A program made the translations under genes and the position numbers. The notes beneath the pieces were generated by a model. The model ran no database searches, had not been told where the DNA came from, and was given only the letters and a program-made list of their open reading frames with translations. 64,000 bases of DNA from Metabacillus litoralis (GTDB lineage: Bacteria; Bacillota; Bacilli; Bacillales; Bacillaceae): contig NZ_VOQF01000007.1 in NCBI RefSeq assembly GCF_007994985.1, positions 62,001-126,000 of the forward strand, written 5' to 3'. The stretch's first letter is position 1. Every line of letters starts with the position of its first letter. Shown here piece after piece: positions 25,407-35,616 of this stretch.

Positions 25407-26063
25407 CTACTGTTTATTTTCACCTATTATGTTTAAAGCATGTCCAGCTAGCATATGGTCCGGCTGTATCATTAACGCTTTTTCTAGCATTTCTTTCGCT
25501 TTAATTGTGTCTTCTTTAAATGCGTATGCTACTCCAAGATTATAAAATGCATCTGCATGTTGCTCATCTAATGTTACTACAGTTTGAAATTGAATCATTG
25601 CTTCATCTATTAACTCAAGCTGCGCTAAACATAAACCATATTGAAACCTCGCATCAGCATCATCTTCATTTAACTCTACTGCTCTTTGGAAGTATGGTAA
25701 TGCTAATCGATGTTGATCTATTTGCAGCATACACAATCCGAGCATAAAATGAAGGTCACCGTTATCTAAGCCTTTTCTTAAGGCTTTTTCATACATGTTT
25801 TTTGCTTCATTATAGTTTTCTTGATTAAAGTATACATTTCCTGCTCCATAATATGCTGTTGCTGTATTCTCATCGATTTCAATAGCCTTTTCATAGAATT
25901 TAAGGGCTTTTTCAAGTTCATTCACTGCTGATAATAAATTCCCAAAGTTTACATAACTAATTGGATCTGCAGGTTGTTCTTCAATAGCTTTAGAAAATGC
26001 TGTTGCTGCTTCTTCAAAATTACCTTTTTGCATAGCTTCGATACCAAGTTGATTGTTATCCAT
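25407..26063 (-). CDS. yrrB: TPR repeat protein YrrB
   Basis: A 218-residue protein of about six consecutive tetratricopeptide repeats from residue 3 onward (EAMQKGNFEEAATAFSKAIE, ALKFYEKAIEIDENTATAYY and so on), with no other domain and no signal peptide. It is expected to be a cytoplasmic scaffold. In B. subtilis YrrB lies in the same place between trmU and recD2; its partner is not established. The ATG at 26063 starts the first repeat; upstream sequence back to 26194 is repeat DNA. Confidence 0.92.
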   Translation of the reverse strand: MDNNQLGIEAMQKGNFEEAATAFSKAIEEQPADPISYVNFGNLLSAVNELEKALKFYEKAIEIDENTATAYYGAGNVYFNQENYNEAKNMYEKALRKGLDNGDLHFMLGLCMLQIDQHRLALPYFQRAVELNEDDADARFQYGLCLAQLELIDEAMIQFQTVVTLDEQHADAFYNLGVAYAFKEDTIKAKEMLEKALMIQPDHMLAGHALNIIGENKQ

Positions 26064-26123
26064 TTTGTTACCCACTTTCAAGTATTTTTTATGTAAATTG
26101 TATGATGTTGTTTGGTATACACT

Positions 26124-26194
26124 TTGTTGTTGAAGTGAAAGCATGAAGCTCCTGCGTAGAGCGGGAAAGCGAATGCCTTAACTGAAATCCAAAA
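26124..26194. repeat. R1-core remnant
   Basis: About 70 bp retaining both edges of an R1 core, GTGAAAGCATGAAGCTCCTG and GGAAAGCGAATGCC, with the GC-rich middle deleted. Compare the fuller core at 42785-42912. It lies between mnmA and yrrB. Confidence 0.65.
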
Positions 26195-26251
26195 ACTAAG
26201 ATTTAACTGAAAACCTTTGTCTAACAAATTTTCAAGATTTAAATCACAATA

Positions 26252-26288
26252 TAAAGGGGCTGACTCCACTTAACAGCGTCACCCCCCT
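26252..26288 (-). terminator. mnmA terminator
   Basis: GGGGCTGAC at 26256-26264 pairs with GTCACCCCC at 26278-26286, 11 bp after the mnmA stop. The U tract is short (CCCCTTTAT). Confidence 0.7.
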
Positions 26289-26298
26289 ATTTTCTCAG

Positions 26299-27432
<1,134 letters not shown>

Positions 27433-28572
27433 CTATGCTGTAACTTTTTTAATCACTTTTGAAATTTCATGTGCTGCATATTGAATATCTTCTTTAGTTG
27501 TACCTAATCCAAAGCTAAAACGAATAGATGATAAAATTCGCTCTGATTCCTTACCATACATGCTAACTAATACATGGGAGGGATCAATTGAACCTGCCGT
27601 ACATGCTGAACCACTTGATGCAGCAATTCCAGCTAAGTCTAGATTTACTAGTAATGATTCGATATTCGTTTTAGGAAAATAGACATTAAACACATGTGGT
27701 AAGCCGTCATTTGGACTGTTTACTTCAAACATAAGCTGATGTTCCTGAAAAATTGATATCATTTCCTGCTTAAAGGCATTATAGTTCTCTGATTTTTGTT
27801 TTTGTGTTGCTAATGACAGGTTAGCAGCAAGCTGAAAGCCAAAAATACCAGGAACATTTTCAGTCCCAGCTCTTCTTTTTAACTCCTGTTCTCCTCCGTA
27901 TTGTGAAGGCTGAAGTTTAAGGCCTGCTTTAGCATATAAAAAACCTACTCCTTTAGGTCCATTTATCTTATGGGAAGAAACAGATAGTAAATCTACACTC
28001 AAATCAGTTATATCTATATGTTCAATTCCATATGCTTGTACCGCATCTGTATGAAAAAATGCTTGATGTTTTTTTAAGATGTGACCAATTTCCCTTATAG
28101 GCTGAATAACGCCAACTTCATTATTTCCATACATGATTGAAACAAGCACTGTCTGATCAGTCAGGTTATTCGTTAAATCTTCTAAAGAAATCATGCCAGA
28201 TTTATCTACAGGTAAGTAAGTGATATCATATCCGATTTTTTCTAAATATTTACACGCATGTAAAACTGCATGATGCTCTATATCTGTCGTAATGATATGT
28301 TTTCCTAAATGTTGATTCGCCAGAGCTGTACCTATAATAGCTAAATTATCAGCTTCAGTACCACCACTAGTAAAAATTATTTCTGCTGGTTTTGCATTAA
28401 TTGTTTTTGCAAGACTTCGTCTAGCTTCATCGAGAATTCGTCTTGCTTCTCTACCGAATGAATGAATACTAGAAGGATTGCCATAGCTCTCTTTCATCAT
28501 AGAGAACATTTTCTCAGCTACCTCTGGATGCATCGGGGAAGTTGCAGCATGATCAAGGTATATTCGTTTCAT
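27433..28572 (-). CDS. yrvO: Cysteine desulfurase YrvO (partner of MnmA)
   Basis: A PLP enzyme that removes sulfur from cysteine as a persulfide. The 379 residues include the PLP lysine Lys202 in SSHKINGPKG, His101 in EHHAV, and persulfide Cys324 in SSGSACTAGS. The Lys-Gly-Pro motif and short active-site loop are of the NifS/IscS type. The ATG at 28572 has GGAGG 8 nt upstream; an ATG two codons earlier is too close. The cymR-yrvO-mnmA order couples cysteine regulation to tRNA thiolation. Confidence 0.95.
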   Translation of the reverse strand: MKRIYLDHAATSPMHPEVAEKMFSMMKESYGNPSSIHSFGREARRILDEARRSLAKTINAKPAEIIFTSGGTEADNLAIIGTALANQHLGKHIITTDIEHHAVLHACKYLEKIGYDITYLPVDKSGMISLEDLTNNLTDQTVLVSIMYGNNEVGVIQPIREIGHILKKHQAFFHTDAVQAYGIEHIDITDLSVDLLSVSSHKINGPKGVGFLYAKAGLKLQPSQYGGEQELKRRAGTENVPGIFGFQLAANLSLATQKQKSENYNAFKQEMISIFQEHQLMFEVNSPNDGLPHVFNVYFPKTNIESLLVNLDLAGIAASSGSACTAGSIDPSHVLVSMYGKESERILSSIRFSFGLGTTKEDIQYAAHEISKVIKKVTA

Positions 28573-28629
28573 CAACATCCCCTCCTTTCTATACACTCGT
28601 TTCTAGAAAACCTAATCATAGTAATAACA

Positions 28630-29046
28630 TTAAATATAAAACATATAAGGTTCTTGTTCACCGTCTGTATAGCTAGCAAGATCCTCGAGTGTTGTGTTAT
28701 CAAGTACATCCTTAACAGCATCACGAATTCTAATCCAAAGTGCTCTTTTTGCTGGCTCTTCATCCTCTAGAACTTCAACAGGACTTATTGGCCCTTCTAA
28801 AACACGGATAATATCTCCTGAAGTTATGTTAGCAGGCTCATCTCCTAAAATATAGCCACCATATGCTCCTCTAATACTTTTAACAAGACGGGCATTTCTT
28901 AATGGAGCAATAAGCTGCTCAAGATAATGCTCTGATAAATTATGTGTCTGAGCAATACTTTTTAATGATGTTGGTCCTTCTCCATGCTGTTTCGCTAGCT
29001 CTATCATAATTGTTAATCCGTAACGTCCTTTTGTTGATATTTTCAT
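28630..29046 (-). CDS. cymR: Rrf2-family cysteine metabolism repressor CymR
   Basis: Master repressor of cysteine and sulfur genes; in B. subtilis it acts as a complex with the cysteine synthase CysK. The 138-residue protein has the Rrf2 winged helix (MKISTKGRYGLTIMIELAKQ, RLVKSIRGAYGGYIL) and an ILEGPISPVEVLEDEEPAKR-like stretch (the first residues read VLEGPIS). It is almost identical to the B. subtilis protein by memory. No Fe-S cysteines are present. The start at 29046 follows GGGGG; a 33-codon upstream extension overlaps the YczE-like gene and was dropped. Confidence 0.95.
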   Translation of the reverse strand: MKISTKGRYGLTIMIELAKQHGEGPTSLKSIAQTHNLSEHYLEQLIAPLRNARLVKSIRGAYGGYILGDEPANITSGDIIRVLEGPISPVEVLEDEEPAKRALWIRIRDAVKDVLDNTTLEDLASYTDGEQEPYMFYI

Positions 29047-29071
29047 AATATCCCCCTTAAGATTTACGACC

Positions 29072-29734
29072 CTAGCAAACTTTTTCAAATATTTTTTTAT
29101 TTTGTTTAAAAAGTTCACTGAAGAGTTTATCTGTTGATTTTTCACAAAATGGAATCATCACACCTGCCATGTACCCTAGAGATAAAGTTGTGATAATCGT
29201 TCCAATAAATACAGGTCCACCCAAAAGCCAACCGAAAAATAAGACAATAATTTCAATACTACCTCTAATAACTGTTATAGATTTACCTGTTTTTTCAACT
29301 AAGGCCATCATTAAGCTATCTCTGGGTCCTGCACCACATTTTGCAGATATATATAAACCCATACCGTAGCATAAAACAACAATACCTATTAGAAGCATCA
29401 GCAATTGACCTAAAAACGAATGAGGCGTATGAAGGAAAGGCAATAATAAATATAAATCAATAAAAATTCCTATAGTTATCATATTAATAAAAGCACCCAG
29501 TTGTGGAACTCTTTTCATCAATATCGTTGCAATCAATAAAACAAACACACCTGTTATGATCGTCCATGAACCAATTGTTAAACCAAATTGATAATACAAT
29601 CCAATATGAAGCACATCCCAGGAAGAAACACCTAACTCCGCTTTAATCGTCAATACAATACCTAACGACATAATCAGTAAACCTATAAAATAAACAACCC
29701 ATTTAAAGATCGTTTCTGTCATATTATTCGCCAT
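29072..29734 (-). CDS. YczE/YyaS/YitT-like membrane protein
   Basis: A 220-residue membrane protein with about five hydrophobic segments. The family signature is LGIVLTIKAELGVSSWDVLH near the start and the related GLYISAKCGAGPRDSLMMAL in the second half, suggesting an internal duplication. YczE in B. subtilis affects bacillaene/surfactin-type production by an unknown route; no transport substrate is known. It sits upstream of cymR, 25 bp away, in a position where B. subtilis has no such gene. GGGAGGG precedes the ATG. Confidence 0.8.
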   Translation of the reverse strand: MANNMTETIFKWVVYFIGLLIMSLGIVLTIKAELGVSSWDVLHIGLYYQFGLTIGSWTIITGVFVLLIATILMKRVPQLGAFINMITIGIFIDLYLLLPFLHTPHSFLGQLLMLLIGIVVLCYGMGLYISAKCGAGPRDSLMMALVEKTGKSITVIRGSIEIIVLFFGWLLGGPVFIGTIITTLSLGYMAGVMIPFCEKSTDKLFSELFKQNKKIFEKVC

Positions 29735-29753
29735 AAAAACCCTCCCATACTAA

Positions 29754-30022
29754 GAAAAGCGAAGGCGCCTTGCTTATGACCCCGAGGGGCTAGGCGCTGC
29801 AGCTAGACAATGAAAAGCGAAAGGCGCCTGCCTATCGGCGACAAGCATAAGGCGATTAGGAAAAGAAGGTGCTTTTTACCTTCTATTCCTAATTGACTTA
29901 TGACCTAGGAAAAAGGATGTTGTTTTTCCCTCGAGCCGATGGCGCCTGTAGCTAGACAACGAAAAGCGAAGGCGCCTTGTTTAGACCCGACAGGCATAAG
30001 GCAAGACGGCTAGAAGGCTGTT
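29754..30022 (+). repeat. R3 repeat array (GCGAAGGCGCC family)
   Basis: Three related units start GAAAAGCGAAGGCGCCTTG (29754), GAAAAGCGAAAGGCGCCTG (29812) and GAAAAGCGAAGGCGCCTTG (29961). CTAGACAA occurs before units 2 and 3, and CAGGCATAAGGC or ACAAGCATAAGGC follows. The second unit is interrupted by a hairpin of AGAAGGTGCTTTTTACCTTCT (trimmed: AGAAGGT...ACCTTCT). GC content is well above the surroundings. No reading frame. The family is common between genes in some Bacillaceae; function unknown. Confidence 0.8.
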
Positions 30023-30166
30023 ATTTAACCTTACATTTAGTTACACTGACTTTTATAAAAAAAACTAATTTATAATAGTATCTTCTTTGAACACTTGCCA
30101 TTATAGCATATTATCCTTATGGTTAGCACTAAAACCGACTATACAACTTGGACATTCAACTGTAAC

Positions 30167-31456
30167 TTATTTGTTTTCTTTCTTAAATTGCTCAAGCTTC
30201 TTATAAATTCCAGCAAGTCGTTTTTCTTCACCTGCTTCTATTGGTCGGTAATATTTTGTTCCTAGAAGTTTAGTTGGTAGATAATCCTGTTGAACCCATC
30301 CACCAAATGTTCCAATTGGGAAATCATGAGGATATTTGTAACCAACATGCCCCAAATCCTTTGCACCTGCATAATGACCATCTCTCAAGTGCTTTGGAAT
30401 GTCTCCAACATTTCCATTTCGAACATCATTTATGGCCATGTCTAACGCCTTGTACGCTGAATTCGATTTAGATGATAAACACATTTCAACTACTGCTACT
30501 GATAAAGGAATTCTTGCCTCTGGGAGCCCTAATCTTTCACTCGAGGTAACAGCTGCCAACACATTGTTACCTATTGATGTATCAGCTAATCCGATATCTT
30601 CATAGGCGATAACAAGTAATCTTCGGTTTACTGCAACTAAATCACCCGTTTCAAGTAAGTGAGCTAAATAATAAAGTGCTGCATCTACATCACTTCCTCG
30701 AATACTTTTCTGAAGACTTGATAACAGATTATAAAAATTAGATCCCTTTTTATCACCATATACACCCACTCGACCAATCATATCTTGGATAATTTCATCA
30801 TCGATTAAATAAGTGGAACTCTCTCTCGGTGAAGCATATACGATTGATTCTAGCAATGTTAGAGATTTCCTTGCATCACCGTTAGATCCAAAGGAAATTT
30901 TATCTATTTGTTCATTAGTAATTTTAATTGATAACTTTCCAAGACCTTTTTGCTCATCTTTTAAAGCCTTGTTAAGTAATTCCTTTATATTATCAGTCGT
31001 TAATCGAGTGAGCTGCTTTATTTGTCCACATCTGCTTCGAATCGCCGGGTTTACGTCATGAAATGGATTTTCAGTTGTTGCACCAATTAATATGATATCT
31101 CCGCGTTCAACATGTGGTAATAAATAATCTTGTTGTGCTTTATTAAATCGGTGAATTTCATCTAAAAATAAAATAACCTTTCCTGTAAGACGAGTTTCAT
31201 CAACAACAGCTTCAACATCCTTTTTTCCAGCTGTTGTTGCATTTAATGCGATAAAAGGAATACTGGTTGTACCAGCAATAGCAAATGCAATTGACGTTTT
31301 TCCGATACCTGGTTCACCATATAAAAGCATAGATGGAACAAAACCATTTTTAATCATTTTATATAAGCTTGTATGTGGTCCAATTATATCTTTCTGACCA
31401 ACAATTTCATCTATTGTTGTTGGTCTCATACGATAAGCAAGTGGCTCCCCATTCAT
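30167..31456 (-). CDS. rarA: Replication-associated recombination protein RarA (MgsA-type AAA ATPase)
   Basis: A clamp-loader-like AAA+ ATPase acting at stalled forks. The 429 residues have Walker A GEPGIGKTS at 47-55, Walker B FLDEIHRF around Asp99-Glu100, sensor 1 GATTENP, and the C-terminal tetramerisation region with GYKYPHDFPIGTFGGWV. Length is typical. The start at 31456 (MNGEPLAYRMRP) has GGAGTG upstream. Located between the YczE-like gene and a convergent RsfA-family gene. Confidence 0.95.
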   Translation of the reverse strand: MNGEPLAYRMRPTTIDEIVGQKDIIGPHTSLYKMIKNGFVPSMLLYGEPGIGKTSIAFAIAGTTSIPFIALNATTAGKKDVEAVVDETRLTGKVILFLDEIHRFNKAQQDYLLPHVERGDIILIGATTENPFHDVNPAIRSRCGQIKQLTRLTTDNIKELLNKALKDEQKGLGKLSIKITNEQIDKISFGSNGDARKSLTLLESIVYASPRESSTYLIDDEIIQDMIGRVGVYGDKKGSNFYNLLSSLQKSIRGSDVDAALYYLAHLLETGDLVAVNRRLLVIAYEDIGLADTSIGNNVLAAVTSSERLGLPEARIPLSVAVVEMCLSSKSNSAYKALDMAINDVRNGNVGDIPKHLRDGHYAGAKDLGHVGYKYPHDFPIGTFGGWVQQDYLPTKLLGTKYYRPIEAGEEKRLAGIYKKLEQFKKENK

Positions 31457-31612
31457 TGTTAACACTCCAATCAATTCTATAGCATCTTTTTCATCATAAA
31501 AATGGATATCTATTATGCAATAAAATGCATTCTTCACCACAGAATAGCACTGTTTAAAAAACCTTCTTATTTGATTATATAGTGTAGGATAAATCTTTCA
31601 AATCATAGAGAT

Positions 31613-31790
31613 TAGATAAGGCTCTTTTCTGAAAGATTGTTGCTATGTAACCAAAACATACAGTAGTAACAGCGTATTTCCGCATATAAAGCTACCATTT
31701 TATGAAGAAAAGATGCCACTAGACTTACTACTGTGCTGATTTCTCGAGTAAATAAAAGCAACAAAGTTTGCGAAAATAGCCTTAGATAAA
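31613..31790 (+). repeat. R2 repeat element, second intact copy
   Basis: Left end TAGATAAGGCTCTTTTCTGA, right end GCGAAAATAGCCTTAGATAAA minus its last base, with interior AGCAACAAAGTTTG and GAAGAAAAGATGCCACTAGA as in the copy at 8572. About 178 bp. It lies between the divergent rarA and RsfA-family genes, so it may separate or carry promoter elements. Confidence 0.8.
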
Positions 31791-31938
31791 GACCGTAACA
31801 AAATAAGTAATGTTAAAAGTGAGCGGTTTTCAACAGTTCGATCAAAAGCTATATTGCTTTCCTATTTACACATCGTAATAATATGATTTTATCAGGAAAC
31901 GCTAAGGGAAAATAATAAACAACGCAAAGGAGGGTATC

Positions 31939-32517
31939 ATGAAGGTTAGACAAGATGCTTGGTCAAGTGAAGATGATCTGCTATTAGCTCAGACTGTATT
32001 ACAACATATTCAAAAAGGAAGCACTCAGGTGGCTGCATTTGACGAAGTGGGTGATCATTTAAATAGAACATCAGCAGCATGTGGTTACCGGTGGAATGCA
32101 GAAGTAAGGAAGCATTATAAAAAAGAAGTAGAACATGCCAAAAAACTAAGAAAAAACATTCATCAAGAAAAAGACAATATACTCACACAACAGAAATTAA
32201 GTCACAATTTAGCATTATCGAATGATGCTCTAACATCAAATTCTGACCAGGATTTTAGAGACATTACATTAAGTGATTGTATAAACTTTTTAAGTCATGA
32301 ACAAACAAAGAATGATCATGATATAAAGAATGAACAAGAACAACTAAAAATAGAGAATGAACAACTTAGGAAAAAACACTCTGAACTTGAAGCTAAGTAT
32401 GAACAGCTATTACAAAAAAAGCAGCATATTGAACATGACTATAAGCTACTAATGTCAATGATTAGTCAAGCACAAAAAATGAGCGATGACACATTCCCTA
32501 AAAAATATTATAACTAA
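31939..32517 (+). CDS. RsfA-family transcriptional regulator
   Basis: A 192-residue protein with an N-terminal Myb/SANT-like domain ([37 protein letters not shown]) and a long C-terminal coiled coil (about 120-175, repeated Glu-Gln-Leu heptads). RsfA tunes sigma-F-dependent gene expression in the forespore; the length here is closer to the paralogue YlbO. I therefore give no symbol. AAAGGAGGGTATC precedes the ATG, and the gene has its own terminator. It points against tcdA. Confidence 0.87.
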   Translation: MKVRQDAWSSEDDLLLAQTVLQHIQKGSTQVAAFDEVGDHLNRTSAACGYRWNAEVRKHYKKEVEHAKKLRKNIHQEKDNILTQQKLSHNLALSNDALTSNSDQDFRDITLSDCINFLSHEQTKNDHDIKNEQEQLKIENEQLRKKHSELEAKYEQLLQKKQHIEHDYKLLMSMISQAQKMSDDTFPKKYYN

Positions 32518-32524
32518 CTATAAA

Positions 32525-32552
32525 GAGGCTGAAACATGTCAGCCTCCTTTAT
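32525..32552 (+). terminator. Terminator between rsfA-like gene and tcdA
   Basis: GAGGCTGA (32525-32532) pairs with TCAGCCTC (32539-32546) and is followed by CTTTATT. It may serve both convergent genes. Confidence 0.8.
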
Positions 32553-33322
32553 TATTTCTTTTCATCTTTAACTCGTGTTATTTTTATATCTTTTAGAAGA
32601 TCTGTAATAACATATCCTCCCATAATTAAACCTGCTACTGAAGGTACAAATGCATTTGATGATGGTGGCATTTTCGCTTTACGGATTTGTGCCGCATCAT
32701 TCCCAACCTCTTTTCGCACTTCCTCACGTATGACAATAGGACTTTCATCAGAGAATACAACTTTAATTCCTTTCTGAATTCCTTCTTTTCTTAATCGTGT
32801 ACGAATAACCTTCGCAATAGGATCTGTGTGTGTTTTAGAAATGTCAGCAACCTGAAACCTTGTTGGATCCATTTTATTTGCTGCACCCATACTTGAAATA
32901 ATAGGAATGTTTCTTTCTAGGCACTCCTTCATAAGATGAATTTTATATGAAATCGTATCAGATGCATCCACTACATAATCAATATTGTGATCAAAAAATT
33001 GTTCATATGTTTCTTCTGTATAAAACATTTTTAGCGATATTACTTCACAATCAGGGTTAATATCTTTTACCCTTGCTTCCATTAAATCTACTTTAGGTTG
33101 TCCCACAGTTGAAACTAGTGCATGAATTTGTCGGTTAACATTTGTGATATCAACATCATCTTTATCAACTAAAACTAGTTTACCGACACCAGATCTAGCT
33201 AGAGCCTCAGCAGAAAAAGAACCAACGCCTCCAATACCTAGGACTGCAACTGTACTGTTTTTAAGAATATTTAAACCTTCTGTACCTATAGCTAATTCGT
33301 TACGAGAAAATTGATGTAACAA
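32552..33322 (-). CDS. tcdA: tRNA threonylcarbamoyladenosine dehydratase TcdA (YrvM)
   Basis: An E1-like enzyme that cyclises t6A to ct6A at position 37 of ANN-decoding tRNAs. The 256 residues show the ATP-binding GIGGVGS (29-35), the VDKDDVDITNVNRQIHA segment, DASDTISYK and GAANKMDPTRF. The TTG at 33322 matches the MLHQFSRNEL start of family members, with GGAG 9 nt upstream; an ATG five codons earlier has a poor site. It lies downstream of 6S RNA and aspS on the same strand. Confidence 0.93.
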   Translation of the reverse strand: MLHQFSRNELAIGTEGLNILKNSTVAVLGIGGVGSFSAEALARSGVGKLVLVDKDDVDITNVNRQIHALVSTVGQPKVDLMEARVKDINPDCEVISLKMFYTEETYEQFFDHNIDYVVDASDTISYKIHLMKECLERNIPIISSMGAANKMDPTRFQVADISKTHTDPIAKVIRTRLRKEGIQKGIKVVFSDESPIVIREEVRKEVGNDAAQIRKAKMPPSSNAFVPSVAGLIMGGYVITDLLKDIKITRVKDEKK

Positions 33323-33502
33323 GAAATTCAACTCCATTTAATCCATTTTTTCACTTATAGTCGATCTATATAATGACAGTATTTTTACCTGAAAACGAAT
33401 ATATCATACACAGACGGAAATGCAAGTATTTTATAGAGGCTTTGTAGGTATATCTAATGTACTAAATAGTTATTACACTTGTAAAAATTAAAAAAAATTG
33501 CA

Positions 33503-33544
33503 AAATAAAAGAGTCAATTTTCCAGCTCTGGAATTTTTGACTCT
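33503..33544 (-). terminator. Terminator after 6S RNA
   Basis: An AGAGTCAA/TTGACTCT outer stem (33510-33517, 33537-33544) and TTCCAG/CTGGAA inner stem form a tall hairpin followed by TTTTATTTT on the minus strand. It starts just after the 6S RNA closing stem. Confidence 0.85.
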
Positions 33545-33550
33545 ATATGT

Positions 33551-33738
33551 ATTAGTCCCAATTATGCCGTTGCCGTTTCCCTCGTTTTGATCCCGCCCTT
33601 AGCAGGTGGGTGCTCTATTCTAGATGGTTGTAAGTCCTCGCTTTGAATAAAAGGCATTTACTACATGTAGAAACAACAAGCTCCCGAATCTATAATGTTA
33701 GGTCAAAACTAGGTGTACAACGAACACATCAGGACTTT
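33551..33738 (-). ncRNA. bsrA: 6S RNA (6S-1, BsrA type)
   Basis: About 188 nt. The minus-strand transcript begins AAGTCCTGATGTGTTCGTTG and its end GGGACT (33554-33559) pairs with the 5' AGTCC, giving the closing stem. The interior ATTCGGGAGCTTGTTGTTTC and GGCGGGATCAAAACGAGGG are recognisable from B. subtilis 6S-1. That RNA also lies between aspS and yrvM. 6S RNA mimics an open promoter and sequesters sigma-A RNA polymerase. An A/T-rich TACAAAT lies 4 nt upstream as a likely -10. Confidence 0.9.
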
Positions 33739-33827
33739 TTATTTGTAACTTCTTATTTATTTCTTAATTAAATAATAGCAAATTACATATGACAGTTCAA
33801 TACTCTTGGAAGCTCTTATAACAGGAA

Positions 33828-35594
33828 TTAATCACGAAGCTCTATATTTAATTCCTCTAATTGTGCTTCACTTACAGCACTAGGTGCATTTGTTAGTAAG
33901 TCACTTGCACTAGCTGTTTTTGGGAACGCAATTGTATCTCTTAAGTTTGTTCGACCTGCTAAAAGCATGACAAGTCTATCTAAACCTAAAGCAATACCTC
34001 CATGTGGTGGTGTTCCATATTCAAATGCTTCAAGCAGGAAACCGAATTGCTCTTTTGCTTCTTCTTCAGAGAAACCAAGTAGCTTAAACATTTTCTCCTG
34101 AATATCCTTTTCAAATATACGAATTGATCCTCCACCTAACTCATAACCATTAAGAACAATGTCATATGCTTGTGCTTTCATTTTTCCAGGATCTGTTTCA
34201 AATAATCCGATATCTTCTCTAGCTGGCATTGTAAATGGATGATGTGCAGCATAATAACGTTTTGTTGCTTCATCATATTCAAGTAATGGCCAATCAATTA
34301 CCCATAAGAAATTGAATTTACTTTCATCAATAAGTTTTAAATCTTTTCCTAGCTTCATACGAAGAGCACCTAGAGCGTCAGCAACAACAGATTTTTTATC
34401 AGCAACAAATACTAATAAATCTCCCACTGTAGCTTCTAACGTTTGTAGAAGTCCTTTTTGTTCTTCTTCTGTAAAGAACTTGATTATTGGACCTTTCAAT
34501 CCATCTTCCTCAACCTTTAACCAAGCTAAACCTTTAGCGCCATATGGTGCCACGAATTCTGCTAAAGCATCCATATCTTTTCTTGAATATTTATCAGCAG
34601 CACCTTTAACATTAATAGACTTTACTTGACCACCGTTTGCTACTACTGTGTTAAATACTTTTAAGCCACTGTCTTTAACTACCTCAGCAACATCAACAAG
34701 CTCTAAACCAAAACGAGTATCAGGCTTATCTGAACCAAATCGATTTATCGCTTCATCATAAGACATTCTTTGAAGTGGTAATTCAATATCAATATTTTTT
34801 GTTTCTTTCATAATTCTTGCCATCATTTTTTCTGTCATAGCCATAATATCATCTTGACTCATAAAAGATGCTTCAATGTCTATTTGCGTGAATTCAGGTT
34901 GACGATCTGCTCTTAAATCTTCATCACGGAAACAACGAGCAATTTGATAGTATTTATCAAAACCGGAAACCATTAATAATTGCTTGAAAATTTGTGGCGA
35001 TTGTGGCAATGCGTAAAATTCACCATCATGAACACGACTTGGCACTAAATAATCACGAGCTCCCTCAGGAGTGCTTTTCGTCAAAATAGGTGTTTCAATA
35101 TCCAAAAATCCTTTTTCATCCAAGAAATTACGCATTGATTTTGTGACATTATGACGCATTTGAATTGTATTAAATAATGCTGGTCTTCTTAAATCTAAAT
35201 AACGATATTTTAAACGAACATCCTCTGATACTTCCTCTGACTTATCTTCAATCAAGAAAGGTGGATTTTTTGCAGCATTTACGATTGTTACACTTTCAAC
35301 AATCACTTCAATTTTACCTGTAGGTACATTCGGGTTAATTGTTTCTTCACTTCGAAGAACAACCTTCCCAGTTATATCTAATACGTACTCACTTCGAACT
35401 CTTTCAGCTATTTGTAATGCTTCTTCAGAAATTTCGGGGTTAAAAACAACTTGAACAACTCCAGTACGATCACGAAGGTCAATAAAAATGACTCCTCCAA
35501 GATCTCGACGTTTCTGAACCCAACCTTTTAATATAACTTTTTCTCCAATAGAAGTTTCAGGTACTTCTCCACAATAATATGTACGACCAAACAT
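33828..35594 (-). CDS. aspS: Aspartyl-tRNA synthetase
   Basis: Charges tRNA-Asp. The 588-residue class II enzyme is of bacterial type: OB-fold anticodon domain at the N-terminus ([20 protein letters not shown]), catalytic core with [14 protein letters not shown] and [18 protein letters not shown], a bacterial GAD insertion (about 280-410), and motif 3 [13 protein letters not shown]. The start at 35594 follows GGTGAGGG. It follows hisS by 22 bp; the two are probably expressed from the T-box-controlled hisS promoter. Confidence 0.98.
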   Translation of the reverse strand: MFGRTYYCGEVPETSIGEKVILKGWVQKRRDLGGVIFIDLRDRTGVVQVVFNPEISEEALQIAERVRSEYVLDITGKVVLRSEETINPNVPTGKIEVIVESVTIVNAAKNPPFLIEDKSEEVSEDVRLKYRYLDLRRPALFNTIQMRHNVTKSMRNFLDEKGFLDIETPILTKSTPEGARDYLVPSRVHDGEFYALPQSPQIFKQLLMVSGFDKYYQIARCFRDEDLRADRQPEFTQIDIEASFMSQDDIMAMTEKMMARIMKETKNIDIELPLQRMSYDEAINRFGSDKPDTRFGLELVDVAEVVKDSGLKVFNTVVANGGQVKSINVKGAADKYSRKDMDALAEFVAPYGAKGLAWLKVEEDGLKGPIIKFFTEEEQKGLLQTLEATVGDLLVFVADKKSVVADALGALRMKLGKDLKLIDESKFNFLWVIDWPLLEYDEATKRYYAAHHPFTMPAREDIGLFETDPGKMKAQAYDIVLNGYELGGGSIRIFEKDIQEKMFKLLGFSEEEAKEQFGFLLEAFEYGTPPHGGIALGLDRLVMLLAGRTNLRDTIAFPKTASASDLLTNAPSAVSEAQLEELNIELRD

Positions 35595-35616
35595 GTAACC
35601 CTCACCTTTCAATACA

